From assembly GCF_016863315.1 (NCBI RefSeq), contig NZ_BOOQ01000046.1, positions 55,733 to 119,732 on the forward strand: a stretch of 64,000 nt of DNA. The letters run 5' to 3'. Below, in pieces: positions 25,377 to 34,417 of this stretch (position 1 is the stretch's first letter; every line of letters begins with the position of its first letter). This stretch comes from Planotetraspora silvatica (GTDB lineage Bacteria; Actinomycetota; Actinomycetes; Streptosporangiales; Streptosporangiaceae). Under the pieces are notes generated by a model. That model made no database searches, was not told where the DNA came from, and worked only from the letters and a program-made list of their open reading frames with translations. A program made the position numbers and the translations under genes.

Positions 25377-25688
25377 GGTGCCGTTTATCTCAGCAGTGAT
25401 GGGCCTGGTGGTGCGGGCGACGTCACGGACCGGCCGTTCGCCGTCCCGCACACGGCCGGCCTGAACAGGCTCCGGGCGGCAGAGGACACGATGATCGACT
25501 GGGTCGTGCTTACCCCGCCTGCGCTGCTGGAATCGACAGGTCCCCGGTCTGGCTGCTACCGGATCGGGGGAGAGATCGTGCCGCAGTCGGCATCCGCGCA
25601 TCTGTCCCATGCGGACCTCGCGGTGGCGGTGATCGACGAAATCGACACGCCACGGCACCACCGCACCCGCGTCTCCGTCTTCAACTGA
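25377..25688 (+). pseudogene. C-terminal fragment of an NmrA-like NAD(P)-binding protein
   Basis: The frame reads GLNRLRAAEDTMIDWVVLTP, PALLESTGPRSGCYRIGGEI and SHADLAVAVIDEIDTPRHHR, the last third of atypical SDR (NAD(P)H-binding) proteins, where the pattern is LDWTxxRPPxLxDGPxTGxYR…ISRADLAxxxLDxL. The Rossmann N-terminus is absent and the beginning (GAVYLSSDGPGGAG) does not match. The gene has lost its 5' two thirds. Confidence 0.7.
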
Positions 25689-25843
25689 GCCGACAACGAG
25701 CACGTTTCCGGCTGGCCGGACATGCCTGATGTTCACCGGCTTTCGTGGAGTCACTTTGGTTGACTGGCATGCCTGATCTCTCAGGAGAGTCGGCATGCCC
25801 GCTAGTTACCAATCAGTAGATATCCGCTTTGCCCTACCTTGCC

Positions 25844-26686
25844 ATGGAACTTCTTACTGTGTCTGGCGTGGAGAATCTCTTAGGTGAGTTCCTCCGTGCC
25901 CGACGGCAGGCGACAACCGTTGAACGGGCGGGGCTACTGCGAGGTGCGGGCAGCCGCCGCACGCCAGGGTTGCGCCGCGACGAGGTCGCAATGCTGGCAG
26001 GAGTCAGCGTCGACTACTACATGCGACTGGAGCAGGGAAGGGAACGCAGCCCCTCCGATGCTGTGCTGAGCGCCCTGGCCGGGGTCTTCGGCCTTGACTA
26101 CGAGGCCGCAGGACACCTGTACGAGCTTGCCCGTTCTTCGCGGGGAAGTCTCAGACGTACGCATGCGACTGACCGCGTCTCGCCGTCCGTTCTCCGCCTC
26201 GTGAACAACTGGGAGCATGCCCTGGCGTTCGTGGTGAACCGCCGGTTAGACGTACTCGTGCAAAACGCCACGACGGAAGCCTTTCTTGAGGGTTTGTCCG
26301 ATAGTGACAACCTGCTTCGACTGACCTTCCTCAACCCGGCGTCACGCGAATTCTTCCTCGACTGGGAACAGGAGGCACGGTTCAAGGTCGCCCATATGCG
26401 CGCTGCAGTCGGTGCGGACCTCTACGACCCATCGGTTCTCACCCTGGTGGAGGAGTTGTCGCGCGCAAGCGAGGACTTTCGTCGAATGTGGGAAAGTCAT
26501 GACATACAGGTCAAACCGCATGAGATAGGGCGCTACCACCATCTTCGCGTCGGCGATCTGACTCTCTGGCATGCGACGTTCTCCATCGACGGTGCCCCCG
26601 GCCAGCGACTCTTCGTCGCACATGCCGAACCCGGCACCCCATCCGACGACGCCCTGGCCAGGTTGTCCGCCACCCAGCTCAGCTAG
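25844..26686 (+). CDS. XRE regulator with MmyB-like ligand-binding domain (1 of 4)
   Basis: About 280 residues. N-terminal XRE helix-turn-helix with the subgroup signature RRTPGLRRDEVAMLAGVSVD and YYMRLEQGRERSPSDAVLSA (~25-65). C-terminal MmyB-type domain (~100-270) with WEHALAFVVNRRLDVLVQNA, LRLTFLNPASREFFLDWEQE and FSIDGAPGQRLFVAHAEPGT. The LBD is PAS-like and probably binds a fatty-acid-like or metabolite ligand. Start uncertain: ATG 25844, ATG 25829 or a later GTG. Its neighbour is the NmrA-like SDR remnant. Confidence 0.8.
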   Translation: MELLTVSGVENLLGEFLRARRQATTVERAGLLRGAGSRRTPGLRRDEVAMLAGVSVDYYMRLEQGRERSPSDAVLSALAGVFGLDYEAAGHLYELARSSRGSLRRTHATDRVSPSVLRLVNNWEHALAFVVNRRLDVLVQNATTEAFLEGLSDSDNLLRLTFLNPASREFFLDWEQEARFKVAHMRAAVGADLYDPSVLTLVEELSRASEDFRRMWESHDIQVKPHEIGRYHHLRVGDLTLWHATFSIDGAPGQRLFVAHAEPGTPSDDALARLSATQLS

Positions 26687-26844
26687 GGCGCGTATCGGGT
26701 CGTGATCAATGGGCGGGTTCTCCCTCACGCTGATCTTCGATCCCCTCAGCGGCAGCCGCATTCCCAGATGTCGGGATTTCGGTGGCCCGCCGCCGCCCGG
26801 GGAGTGGGGATTGTGCGCCACCGGCGCGGTGTCGGCCCGCGGGC
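26687..26844. other. Intergenic
   Basis: 158 bases between convergent genes. Weak coding-like minus frame around 26700-26790; nothing identified. Confidence 0.3.
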
Positions 26845-27291
26845 TCAGGCGAGGGCGGCGACCAGCAGGGCGAAGGCGGCGATGAGGACGGCTACGCGGA
26901 CGTAGTGGAAGCGGTCCCAGCGGTTCATCTGTTCCTTCCAGTCGGCGGGCCGGTTCTCGGTGGTCCACGTCTTGCCCCGGTTGTTGATCGGGACGAGCAG
27001 CAGGATCGACATGATCACGCTGAGGATCAGCAGCGCGCCGGCGATGACGACAAGGCCGGCGCCGTCGTGGTGCCATCCGGCGATGGCCCAGACCGCGCTC
27101 AGGACGAGTGAGCCGATGTACCAGAACGGCATCACGGCGCCGAGCATCCGACCCCCGTGGCTTCGGCCGCGTTGGCTGCTGTCGTCGGGGAGGGCGTTGA
27201 GGATCGGGCTGATGACGAAGGCGACGGAGAACTCCACCCCCACCATCAGGCCGACGACCACGGTGGTGACGATCTCAAGTGCGTTGAGCAT
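26845..27291 (-). CDS. DUF1772 (anthrone-oxygenase-like) membrane protein
   Basis: 148 residues with four membrane helices: LEIVTTVVVGLMVGVEFSVA, LGAVMPFWYIGSLVLSAVWA, GLVVIAGALLILSVIMSILL and VRVAVLIAAFALLVAALA. The conserved polar segments NNRGKTWTTENRPADWKEQM and NRWDRFHYVR match DUF1772. Some relatives act as anthrone oxygenases, but most are uncharacterised. GGAGAG precedes the ATG. The TetR gene at 27382 is divergent, with 90 bases between. Confidence 0.85.
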   Translation of the reverse strand: MLNALEIVTTVVVGLMVGVEFSVAFVISPILNALPDDSSQRGRSHGGRMLGAVMPFWYIGSLVLSAVWAIAGWHHDGAGLVVIAGALLILSVIMSILLLVPINNRGKTWTTENRPADWKEQMNRWDRFHYVRVAVLIAAFALLVAALA

Positions 27292-27316
27292 GATGATCTC
27301 TCCTGGGATCTATCGC

Positions 27317-27373
27317 CGCTAGATGATGAGGCAACGCTAGGCTGCTGTCGCTCGATTGTCTAGCGATGCTAGG
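27317..27373. promoter_or_regulatory. Repeated CGCTAG / CTAGCG boxes in a divergent promoter
   Basis: CGCTAG at 27317 and 27335 and CTAGCG at 27360, plus GCTAGG at 27338 and 27368, form inverted and direct copies between the DUF1772 and TetR genes. This arrangement suits binding by the TetR protein at 27382 to both promoters. Confidence 0.5.
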
Positions 27374-27381
27374 ATCGAATC

Positions 27382-27960
27382 GTGTCGGTACAGGAACGCA
27401 AGGAGCGCGAACGGGCGGCCCGTGAGTGCCTCATCGTGGCGACGGCCCGCGAACTCGCCGAGCAGGAGGGCTGGGACGCGGTCACCACCCGCCGGCTCGC
27501 CGAGCGCATCGAATACAGCCAGCCCGTCCTCTACAGCCACTTCCGCAGCAAGCGCGAGATCATCGGCGCCGTCGCCCTCAAGGGCGCCGCCGAGATGGCC
27601 GCGGCGCTGCGGGCGGCGGCCTCCGCCGCGGACGGCCCTCGCACCCGGGTCACGGCCCTCGCCCGCGCCTACCTCGAGTTCGCCGAGCGCAACCCGGCGG
27701 TCTACGACGCCATGTTCCAGCTCGACGGCGGCCTGGCGTTCGCGAACGAGAACACTCCGGAGCCACTGAAGGACGCCTTCGCCGCCCTGCTGGAGACTCT
27801 CTGCGAGGTCGCCGGGGACGGCGTCCACCCGGCACTGTTCACCGAGACGTTCTGGGCGGCCCTGCACGGGCTGGCCACCCTGACCCGGACGGGACGGCTG
27901 CCGCCGGAGGACACCGAGCGGAGGGTGGAACTGCTGGCGGGCAGGCTCGCCATGGTCTGA
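27382..27960 (+). CDS. TetR family transcriptional regulator
   Basis: 192 residues from a GTG with AGGA upstream. Helix-turn-helix: VTTRRLAERIEYSQPVLYSH (~34-53) with FRSKREIIGAVAL. C-terminal TetR_C_13-like domain (AYLEFAERNPAVYDAMFQLD). It is divergent from the DUF1772 gene and, with the boxes between them, probably represses it. The P450/terpene genes start 340 bases downstream on the same strand, so a link with them is possible but not shown. Confidence 0.85.
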   Translation: MSVQERKERERAARECLIVATARELAEQEGWDAVTTRRLAERIEYSQPVLYSHFRSKREIIGAVALKGAAEMAAALRAAASAADGPRTRVTALARAYLEFAERNPAVYDAMFQLDGGLAFANENTPEPLKDAFAALLETLCEVAGDGVHPALFTETFWAALHGLATLTRTGRLPPEDTERRVELLAGRLAMV

Positions 27961-28303
27961 CACGCCGTCCCGGCGGGCACGCAGCCGGGTCCTCGGGCCC
28001 CGCTGCCTGCCTGTGACGCGGCGCCTGCAACCACACGGCCCGCCAAGCCTGGGGCTGCCGCCACGACTAGGTCTCTGCAGTCTTACCTGGCTGAGGACAG
28101 TCGCCAAGGTCGCGGCGACCATCTGCACCATGATCCATCTCACCGCCGATGGCTGTCCCATCGTTCCTCGACCCCGCCCCTGCCAAGCCCGGAGACGCAC
28201 GTGTGGGCGCCGTTTGAGGCGGCCTGAAAGGGGCCGATGTCTTGATCAGGGCGGGTGGCTTGGCGGATGCTTGTGGACGGGCGCTCCGAAGCGGCCAGGG
28301 GAC
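27961..28303. other. Intergenic upstream of the P450
   Basis: 343 bases. No recognisable gene; it should hold the promoter of the P450/terpene synthase unit, but I see no clear -35/-10 pair. Confidence 0.35.
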
Positions 28304-29728
28304 GTGAAGGGATGTCGGGTATTGCACAGCAGGTCAGAACCCGCCGCTGTGCCGGTGGCTCCCGGCCGGCTGCCGCTCCTCGGCCATCTGCTTCCGCTGA
28401 TCCGCGATCCGCTGGCGTTCCTGTCGTCGCTGCCCGGCCGCGGGGGCCTGGTCGAGGTGCGCGTCGGCCCGACCAAGGCGGTCGTGGTGTGCGATCCGGA
28501 ACTGACCCATCGGCTCCTGATGGAGGACCGGACCTTCGACAAGGGCGGGGTGTTCATCGAGAAGGCCCGGGAGTTCGTCGGCGACAGCCTGGGCACCTGT
28601 CCGCACAGCCTGCACCGGCGTCAGCGGCGCCTGGCGCAGCCCGCGTTCCATCAGGGACGCATGCCGGGCTACGCCGGCATCATGACCGAGCACATCACCG
28701 ACGCCATCCGGTCATGGCGGCCCGGAAGGGTCTTAGACATCTACGCCGAGATGACGGGGATCACCTTCAAGGTCCTCATGGCGACCATGTTCTCCAGTTC
28801 CCTGCCGGCTCAGGCCGGTCATGACCGGCTGCACGAGGACATCGTCACGATCTTCGACAGCGCGTACCGGCGGACGCTGACACCGCGATCGCTCAACCGG
28901 CTGCCGACCCGGGGTAACCGCCGCTACCGGCAGGCCATCGCACGGGTGCACCGGAACATCCAGGCCGTGCTCGCCGACCGCCGTGCCGACGGCACCGATC
29001 ATGGCGACCTCCTGTCGGCCCTCCTGGCCGCACGCGACGACGGCTCCGAGACGGCGGGCCGGGGTTTGTCCGACATGGAGATCACCGACAACACGATGAT
29101 GTTCATCCTGGCCGGCACCGAGACCACCGCCTCGGCCCTTGCGTGGGCGTTGCACCTGGTCGCCGGGCATCCGGAGGTCGAGCGCGCCCTGCACAGCGAG
29201 GTCGACGCCGTCCTGGACGGCAGGCCGGCCACCCACACCGATCTGCCGCACCTGAAGCTGACCGGTCGTGTCATCACCGAGACTCTGCGGCTGTATCCGC
29301 CGGGCTGGATCTTCACTCGGACCACCACCGCCGACGCTCTGCTCGGCGGCCACCGGATCCCCGAGAACACGACCGTCATCTACAGCCCGTACATCCTCCA
29401 CCGCCGTGCGGACCTCTTCGACGCGGCCGACCGGTTCGACCCCGACCGGTGGCTTCCCGGACGGGTCCAGCCGGGACGCCGCACCCTGGTTCCTTTCGGT
29501 GGCGGAAGCCGCAAATGCATAGGCGACACCTTCGCTGTCACCGAAGCCACGCTGGCCCTGGCCACCATCGCCTCCCGGTGGACCCTGCGTCACGTCGCCG
29601 GACCGCCGGTGACTCCGGCGAAGAGCGCCGCCCTGTATCCGCGGAATCTGCGCATGCGTGCCGAAGTCCGAGCCGAGGGCGCGCGCACTGATTCTACGAA
29701 AGGCTGGAATCCCGATGCCGGTGATTGA
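28304..29728 (+). CDS. Cytochrome P450
   Basis: About 474 residues (longer than the usual ~400 of soluble actinobacterial P450s and closer to CYP-class enzymes of terpene loci). Key parts: I-helix oxygen-binding AGTETTASALAWALHLVAGH, K-helix ETLRLYPPGW (ExxR), and heme-binding FGGGSRKCIGD with the thiolate Cys near residue 405. No membrane anchor is evident. The start is uncertain: GTG 28304 or TTG 28322. It overlaps the terpene synthase gene by 14 bases, implying translational coupling, so it most likely oxidises that enzyme's product. No ferredoxin gene is nearby. Confidence 0.9.
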   Translation: MKGCRVLHSRSEPAAVPVAPGRLPLLGHLLPLIRDPLAFLSSLPGRGGLVEVRVGPTKAVVVCDPELTHRLLMEDRTFDKGGVFIEKAREFVGDSLGTCPHSLHRRQRRLAQPAFHQGRMPGYAGIMTEHITDAIRSWRPGRVLDIYAEMTGITFKVLMATMFSSSLPAQAGHDRLHEDIVTIFDSAYRRTLTPRSLNRLPTRGNRRYRQAIARVHRNIQAVLADRRADGTDHGDLLSALLAARDDGSETAGRGLSDMEITDNTMMFILAGTETTASALAWALHLVAGHPEVERALHSEVDAVLDGRPATHTDLPHLKLTGRVITETLRLYPPGWIFTRTTTADALLGGHRIPENTTVIYSPYILHRRADLFDAADRFDPDRWLPGRVQPGRRTLVPFGGGSRKCIGDTFAVTEATLALATIASRWTLRHVAGPPVTPAKSAALYPRNLRMRAEVRAEGARTDSTKGWNPDAGD

Positions 29729-30773
29729 CCCGACGAGGCTGTTCGACCTCCCGGAGTTACAACTGATTTCCGGTGACCGGAAGGCGTCTTGGGGACCGGA
29801 CCTTGACGGAGTGGTGGCCGCATTCGCCCGCGAGACGGGCCTCCTGACGACCGAAACGGCCGACCGCTACTACACCGCACAGAACATCGGGACGATGTGC
29901 GCCTACGTGGTTCCGGGTGCCGTCTCGAGAGTTCGCCGCGAAACCTACGGCAAACTCCAGACGTGGTTCTTCATCTACGATGATTGGGCGGAGCAGCTGG
30001 GGAGGTTCCTTCTCCGCGACGACGTGGCAGCCGTGACCGACATCGTCCTCACCTGGTTTGCCGAATCCGAGCGGGAGTGCCGGCGCCTGGACCTCGCCGC
30101 GGCCCGCAGCATGCGGGAGCTCTGGGCGCAGATCCAGCAGGATACCTCGCTGGACTGGCGGGACCGGCTCCGCGAGGAACTCGGCGTCTATCTCCGGACC
30201 GCCGTGGAAGAGGCCGAACTGGTCCGCAGCGGCCGCGTGAATCCCTTCGGCAAGGCCAGCGAGTTGCGACCGCTCGCCACGGCGGCGCAGGCCGTCTTCA
30301 CCATGTCGGAATTCGCTTATGGCATCGAACTGCCGCGGGAGCTGATCCGGCATCCGTTCCTGAGGCGGATCAGCAGGACGAGCACGATCGCCATCGCCTA
30401 TGCCAACGACATCATCGGCCTGAAGGCGGACCTCTTGCGCGGTATCCGGGACAATCTCGTCCTGTCGCTGCAGGAGGAGTACGGCGGCGATCTGCAGACG
30501 AACGTCGAGCGTGCGGCGAAGGACTTCCAGCGGGTGGCCGGAGAATTCGCCGACCTCCAGTCCCAGTTCCGCTCCGGTGGCGGCCTGTGCGACCACGAGA
30601 TCGCCGGAAGGCCGGACGTCGGGGTGTACATCCAGATCCTGGAGGACTGGCTGTACGAGGGCATCAAATGGCAGCTGCTCGACACCAACCGCTACGAGAC
30701 GACAGTCCGGCTGACTCAGCAGGAGCACCCGAACCAGCTCCTGAGCCTCGCCGAAGCCCTCCAGCCGGAATAG
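29715..30773 (+). CDS. Class I terpene synthase with variant second metal motif
   Basis: 352 residues. Aspartate-rich motif FIYDDWAE (D89, D90, E93). Pyrophosphate sensor Arg185 exactly 46 residues before N231. Second motif NDIIGLKAD: N231 is kept, but the usual Ser is Gly235 and the usual Glu is Asp239. C-terminal RY pair at 326-327 (KWQLLDTNRY). The fold elements for ionising a prenyl diphosphate (probably farnesyl) are all there, but the N-G-D triad departs from the common NDxxSxxxE. Product not predictable; sesquiterpene most likely. ATG lies within the P450 3' end. Confidence 0.85.
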   Translation: MPVIDPTRLFDLPELQLISGDRKASWGPDLDGVVAAFARETGLLTTETADRYYTAQNIGTMCAYVVPGAVSRVRRETYGKLQTWFFIYDDWAEQLGRFLLRDDVAAVTDIVLTWFAESERECRRLDLAAARSMRELWAQIQQDTSLDWRDRLREELGVYLRTAVEEAELVRSGRVNPFGKASELRPLATAAQAVFTMSEFAYGIELPRELIRHPFLRRISRTSTIAIAYANDIIGLKADLLRGIRDNLVLSLQEEYGGDLQTNVERAAKDFQRVAGEFADLQSQFRSGGGLCDHEIAGRPDVGVYIQILEDWLYEGIKWQLLDTNRYETTVRLTQQEHPNQLLSLAEALQPE

Positions 30774-30825
30774 CCGTCCGGACGGCTGGAGACGACCCTG
30801 TTGAGGGTGCCTTCCTCTGGCCGAG

Positions 30826-30850
30826 AGCGAACGCCTCACCGGCGTTCGCT
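30826..30850. terminator. Stem-loop after the terpene synthase
   Basis: AGCGAACGCC at 30826-30835 pairs with GGCGTTCGCT at 30841-30850, loop 5 bases, between convergent genes. A second 16-bp palindrome (AGCCGTCCGGACGGCT) overlaps the synthase stop at 30772-30787. Confidence 0.6.
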
Positions 30851-30878
30851 TCGACCTCTGACCGTCACGCGGGCACGT

Positions 30879-31835
30879 TCACGCAAGCGCTCTGCGCAGG
30901 GTGCCGAGGGCCAGGTTGATGGCGGCCTCGGCGGCGTGGGTCTCCCGCAACGCGTCGAGCATCACGAAGTCGTGGATGATCCCCTGGAAGCGTACGGCGG
31001 TCACCGGCACCCCGGCCTGCCGCAGCTTGTTGGCGTACGCCTCGCCCTCGTCGCGCAACACGTCGGCCTCGCCGGTGATGACGAGCGCCGGGGGAAGTCC
31101 CTTCAGCTGCTCAACGGTGGCGCGCAGGGGCGAGGCGGTGATCTCGGCGCGCTGTGCCGGGTCCGTCGTGTACTGGTCCCAGAACCACTGCATGCCGTCC
31201 CGGCGCAGGAAGTATCCTTCCGCGAACTGGTGGTAGGACTCGGTGTCGAACGACGCGTCGGTGACCGGGTAGAACAGCACCTGCTGGACGAAGGCCACGT
31301 CGCCGCGCTCCTTGGCCATCAGGGTCACGGCGGCGGTCATGTTGCCGCCGACCGAATCGCCGGCGATCGCGATCCGCGCCGTGTCCAGCCCCTTGGTCGC
31401 CCCATCGGTGACGATCCACCTCGCGACTGTGTAGTTCTGCTCGATGGCGACGGGATAACGCGCCTCGGGGGACAGGTCGTACTCGGGGAACACCACGGCG
31501 GCGTGCGCGCCGACGGCGAGCTCGCGGACGAGCCGGTCATGGGTGTGCGCGTTGCCGAAGACCCATCCGGCGCCGTGGATGTAGAGCACCACGGGCAGCG
31601 TGCCCGTGGCGCCGTGGGGCCGGACGATGCGCGCTCGGACGCTGCCGTTCGGCCCGCCCTGGACGGTGATCCACTCCTCGTCGACGGCGGGCTTGGCGAT
31701 CTCGCTCGACTGCACCTCGTCGACCGCCTTGCGGCCCTCCACGGGAGGCAGGTCGAACAGATACGGCGGGTTTGCGGTGGCCTGGGCGAACGCGGCGGCG
31801 GCCGGCTCCAGGACTGGCGTGACGTTCGTGCTCAT
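30879..31835 (-). CDS. Alpha/beta hydrolase, HSL (acetyl-esterase) family
   Basis: 318 residues. Oxyanion motif LYIHGAGWVFG (HGAGW instead of HGGG), nucleophile elbow IAGDSVGGNM (GDSxGG), acid GEADVLRDEGEAYANKL and catalytic His in GIIHDFVMLD. This is the hormone-sensitive-lipase-like group that cleaves short-chain esters. It is cytosolic: no signal peptide. ATG 31835 has AAGGAGAG upstream. The OhrR-like gene is divergent, 161 bases away, and probably controls it. Confidence 0.9.
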   Translation of the reverse strand: MSTNVTPVLEPAAAAFAQATANPPYLFDLPPVEGRKAVDEVQSSEIAKPAVDEEWITVQGGPNGSVRARIVRPHGATGTLPVVLYIHGAGWVFGNAHTHDRLVRELAVGAHAAVVFPEYDLSPEARYPVAIEQNYTVARWIVTDGATKGLDTARIAIAGDSVGGNMTAAVTLMAKERGDVAFVQQVLFYPVTDASFDTESYHQFAEGYFLRRDGMQWFWDQYTTDPAQRAEITASPLRATVEQLKGLPPALVITGEADVLRDEGEAYANKLRQAGVPVTAVRFQGIIHDFVMLDALRETHAAEAAINLALGTLRRALA

Positions 31836-31996
31836 GGCGGCTCTCCTTCGTTGTGACGGGCTGGACACCAGGAAACATAGCGCCCAATTTCCTCGTACGC
31901 AAGCTAAGTGTGAACGTTGAAATTTGGTCAACGGGGAATTATGCTGTCGCGTGGCTCGGCCTCCGCCCTGCCTCCTGCCCACCCGATGGGACTGCC

Positions 31997-32470
31997 ATGA
32001 GCTCTCAGCCGGAAGCGGCCGCCGAGGAGTTCTCCCTGCTCCTGGACGACCAGATGTGCTTCGCCCTGTACGCCGCGTCCCGCGCCGTCACCGCGCTGTA
32101 TCGCCCCCTGCTGGAGGAACTGGGCCTGACCTACCCGCAGTACCTCGTCCTTCTCGCCCTGTGGGAGAACGACGACGTGCCCGTCAAGGCCCTTGGCGCC
32201 GGCCTCCAGTTGGACTACGGCACCCTCACCCCGCTGCTCAAACGGCTCGAGACGGCTGGCCTCCTGCGCCGCGATCGCGCGGCTGACGACGAACGCACCG
32301 TACGGATCACCCTGACCGACAAGGGGGCCGCCCTGCGGGGGCGCGCCCGCTCCATCCCGGCCGCGATCGGCGACGCCATGGCGCTGGAACCGGAGGAGTT
32401 CGAGAGGACCCGGGCCAGCCTGCGGCGCCTGACTGCCAACGTGTCCGCCCGGACGGCGTCCCTTCGCTGA
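31997..32470 (+). CDS. MarR/OhrR-like regulator
   Basis: 157 residues. DDQMCFALYAASRAVTALYR (~17-36) carries the N-terminal cysteine (Cys21) at the place of the organic-peroxide-sensing Cys of OhrR. LGLTYPQYLVLLALWENDDV and the wing RLETAGLLRRDRAADDERTV complete the winged helix. OhrR normally controls the peroxiredoxin-like Ohr; here the neighbour is an HSL esterase. ATG 31997 is the best start; longer versions have no site. Repression relieved by peroxide or another electrophile is inferred. Confidence 0.85.
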   Translation: MSSQPEAAAEEFSLLLDDQMCFALYAASRAVTALYRPLLEELGLTYPQYLVLLALWENDDVPVKALGAGLQLDYGTLTPLLKRLETAGLLRRDRAADDERTVRITLTDKGAALRGRARSIPAAIGDAMALEPEEFERTRASLRRLTANVSARTASLR

Positions 32471-32590
32471 CGAACCTCGGCGCCGACCGCGCCGTCGAAT
32501 CGTGCACATCATGACCAGGGTGGGCTTCAAGCCGCGTGCGTCGGCCAGTCGGCCGGGCACTCATCGGACCCGGTCGCCTGTAGCAGCGAG

Positions 32591-33571
32591 TCAGCGGCGC
32601 GGTGCCGACGGGGCGAGGCCTGCGATGGTCTCGCGGGTGGTGCGGGCTATGGCGCGGTAGGTGCTGGGGGCGGTTCCGGTGGCGCGTTTGAAGGCGTTGC
32701 TGAAGGCGCTGTCGGAGCCGTAGCCGAGCGTTGCGGCGAGCTTGGCGATGGGGATGTCGTCGTCGCGTAGAGCGCGTTCGGCCAGGCGGATGCGCCAGTG
32801 GTGCAGGTAGGTCAGGGGCGGGACGCCTGCTGCCGCCTTGAAGTGCTCGGCGAAGGTGGTGCGGGATATGCCGGCGGTTCGGGCGAGGTCTTCCAGATGC
32901 CAGGGCCGGGCGGGGTCGGTGTGCAGTGCGCGCAGGGCCGGGGCGATGCGTTCGTCGGCCAGTACCCGCAGCCAGCCCGGGGGGAAAGGCGCGGCGTCAG
33001 CGACGTGGGCGCGCAGAATTTCCACCAGGAGAAGCTGGGCGTGCTGGTGGGTGGCGAAGTCCGCGCCGGGCCGCTTGTTTTGTCGTTCTTCCAAAAGCCG
33101 GTCGAGGAGCCAGCGCAGGGCGGGCGCCTGATCGGTGTCGGCACGGACGCGGGTGAGTGGTGGGAGGGCGGCCAGCAGCAGTTGCCGGCCGATGTGGTTC
33201 ATCTCGACGTGGCCGCCGATGGACAGGACGTCCCGGCCGTCGCCGATCTGGACGATGGGGTCTGGGGATGCGGCGAAGATCGCGGCGGCGTCGGCGGGCT
33301 CGGCGGCCAGGTCGCCGCACAGCACGATCGCGGGCCGGCCGTTCATGACGGCGACGTCGCCTTCTTCCAGCAGCAGGGGATCTGCGCCGTCGTCGGAGTG
33401 GAGCCAGCAGGATCCGCGGACCAGGGCGGTCAGCTTCAGCGGGACTTTCGGTTGGAAGCGCAGGGACCAGGAGCCTGCGGCGGAGAAACCGCTGGTGATG
33501 ACGCAGCGGGCGTCTATCAGCCGGAGTGCGTCGGACAGCGGGTCTACGGCCACGCCCGTACTGTAACGCAA
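32591..33571 (-). CDS. AraC family regulator (Cupin_6 type)
   Basis: 326 residues. N-terminal cupin-like domain (DALRLIDARCVITSGFSAAG; LHSDDGADPLLLEEGDVAVM). C-terminal two-helix-turn-helix domain with WHLEDLARTAGISRTTFAEH and IAKLAATLGYGSDSAFSNAF. It is divergent from the FabG-like SDR at 33674, 102 bases away, the usual arrangement for Cupin_6 AraC regulators and an oxidoreductase. No strong ribosome site; a slightly later GTG start is possible. Confidence 0.85.
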   Translation of the reverse strand: MRYSTGVAVDPLSDALRLIDARCVITSGFSAAGSWSLRFQPKVPLKLTALVRGSCWLHSDDGADPLLLEEGDVAVMNGRPAIVLCGDLAAEPADAAAIFAASPDPIVQIGDGRDVLSIGGHVEMNHIGRQLLLAALPPLTRVRADTDQAPALRWLLDRLLEERQNKRPGADFATHQHAQLLLVEILRAHVADAAPFPPGWLRVLADERIAPALRALHTDPARPWHLEDLARTAGISRTTFAEHFKAAAGVPPLTYLHHWRIRLAERALRDDDIPIAKLAATLGYGSDSAFSNAFKRATGTAPSTYRAIARTTRETIAGLAPSAPRR

Positions 33572-33673
33572 GTAATGCGTACGCTTGGTTATTCATAATC
33601 CGGATCGGGGGCGGGAGGGTGTGAGGTGGCGCCGCCGGAGTGGCGGGCGTGAGGGGTTGCAGGAGGATCAGCT

Positions 33674-34417
33674 ATGGCGGATGTGTCACGGCGTGTAGTC
33701 ATTGTCACCGGCGGTTCCCGGGGGATCGGCCGCCGGGTCGCGGCCCGCCTGGCCGCGCAGGGGTTCGGGGTCGTCGTCGGGTACGGCGCCGACAAGGCGC
33801 GCGCTGAGGAGGCCGTTGCGCAGATTGCCGCCGCCGGCGGTGCGGCGGTCGCGGTCGGCGCCGACGTTGCCGACGAGATCGCGGTAACCGAGCTGTTCGA
33901 TGCCGCCGAGCGTGAGTTCGGCGGTGTGGACGTGGTGGTGCATTCGGCGGGGATCCTGCCGCTGGGGGCGTTGGCCGACTTTGATCTTCAGGAGTTCGAC
34001 CGGGTGGTGCGCACGAATCTGCGGGGCACGTTCGTGGTCGACCAGCAGGCGGCGCGGCGGCTGCGGCCGGGCGGGGCGATCATCAACTTCTCCAGCTCGG
34101 TCACCCGGTTCGCCAATCCCGGCAACGCCGCCTACACCGCGACCAAGGGCGCGGTGGAGGCGATCACCCTGGTGTTGGCCCGGGAGCTGAGGGGACGCGA
34201 CATCACCGTCAACGCGGTCGCGCCCGGCGCGGTCGACAGTGAGATGCTCACCCAGTTCCTGCAGGGCCGCGAAGAGCAGCGGGCCCAGATCGCCGCGCAG
34301 TCACCGCTGGAGCGGCTGGGCACGCCCGACGACATCGCCGAGGTGGTGGAGTTCCTGGCCGGCCCGGCCCGCTGGGTTAACGGGCAGGTGCTGTACGCCA
34401 ACGGCGGCGCCATCTGA
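33674..34417 (+). CDS. FabG-like short-chain dehydrogenase
   Basis: 247 residues. VVIVTGGSRGIGRRVAARLA (cofactor loop), VVVHSAGILPLGALADFDLQ (NNAG replaced by HSAG), NFSSSVTRFANPGNAAYTAT with KGAVEA (catalytic S, YTATK), and the end RWVNGQVLYANGGAI. A complete 3-ketoacyl-reductase-like enzyme with unknown substrate. GGAGG is 7 bases upstream of the ATG. Likely target of the divergent AraC regulator. Confidence 0.9.
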   Translation: MADVSRRVVIVTGGSRGIGRRVAARLAAQGFGVVVGYGADKARAEEAVAQIAAAGGAAVAVGADVADEIAVTELFDAAEREFGGVDVVVHSAGILPLGALADFDLQEFDRVVRTNLRGTFVVDQQAARRLRPGGAIINFSSSVTRFANPGNAAYTATKGAVEAITLVLARELRGRDITVNAVAPGAVDSEMLTQFLQGREEQRAQIAAQSPLERLGTPDDIAEVVEFLAGPARWVNGQVLYANGGAI

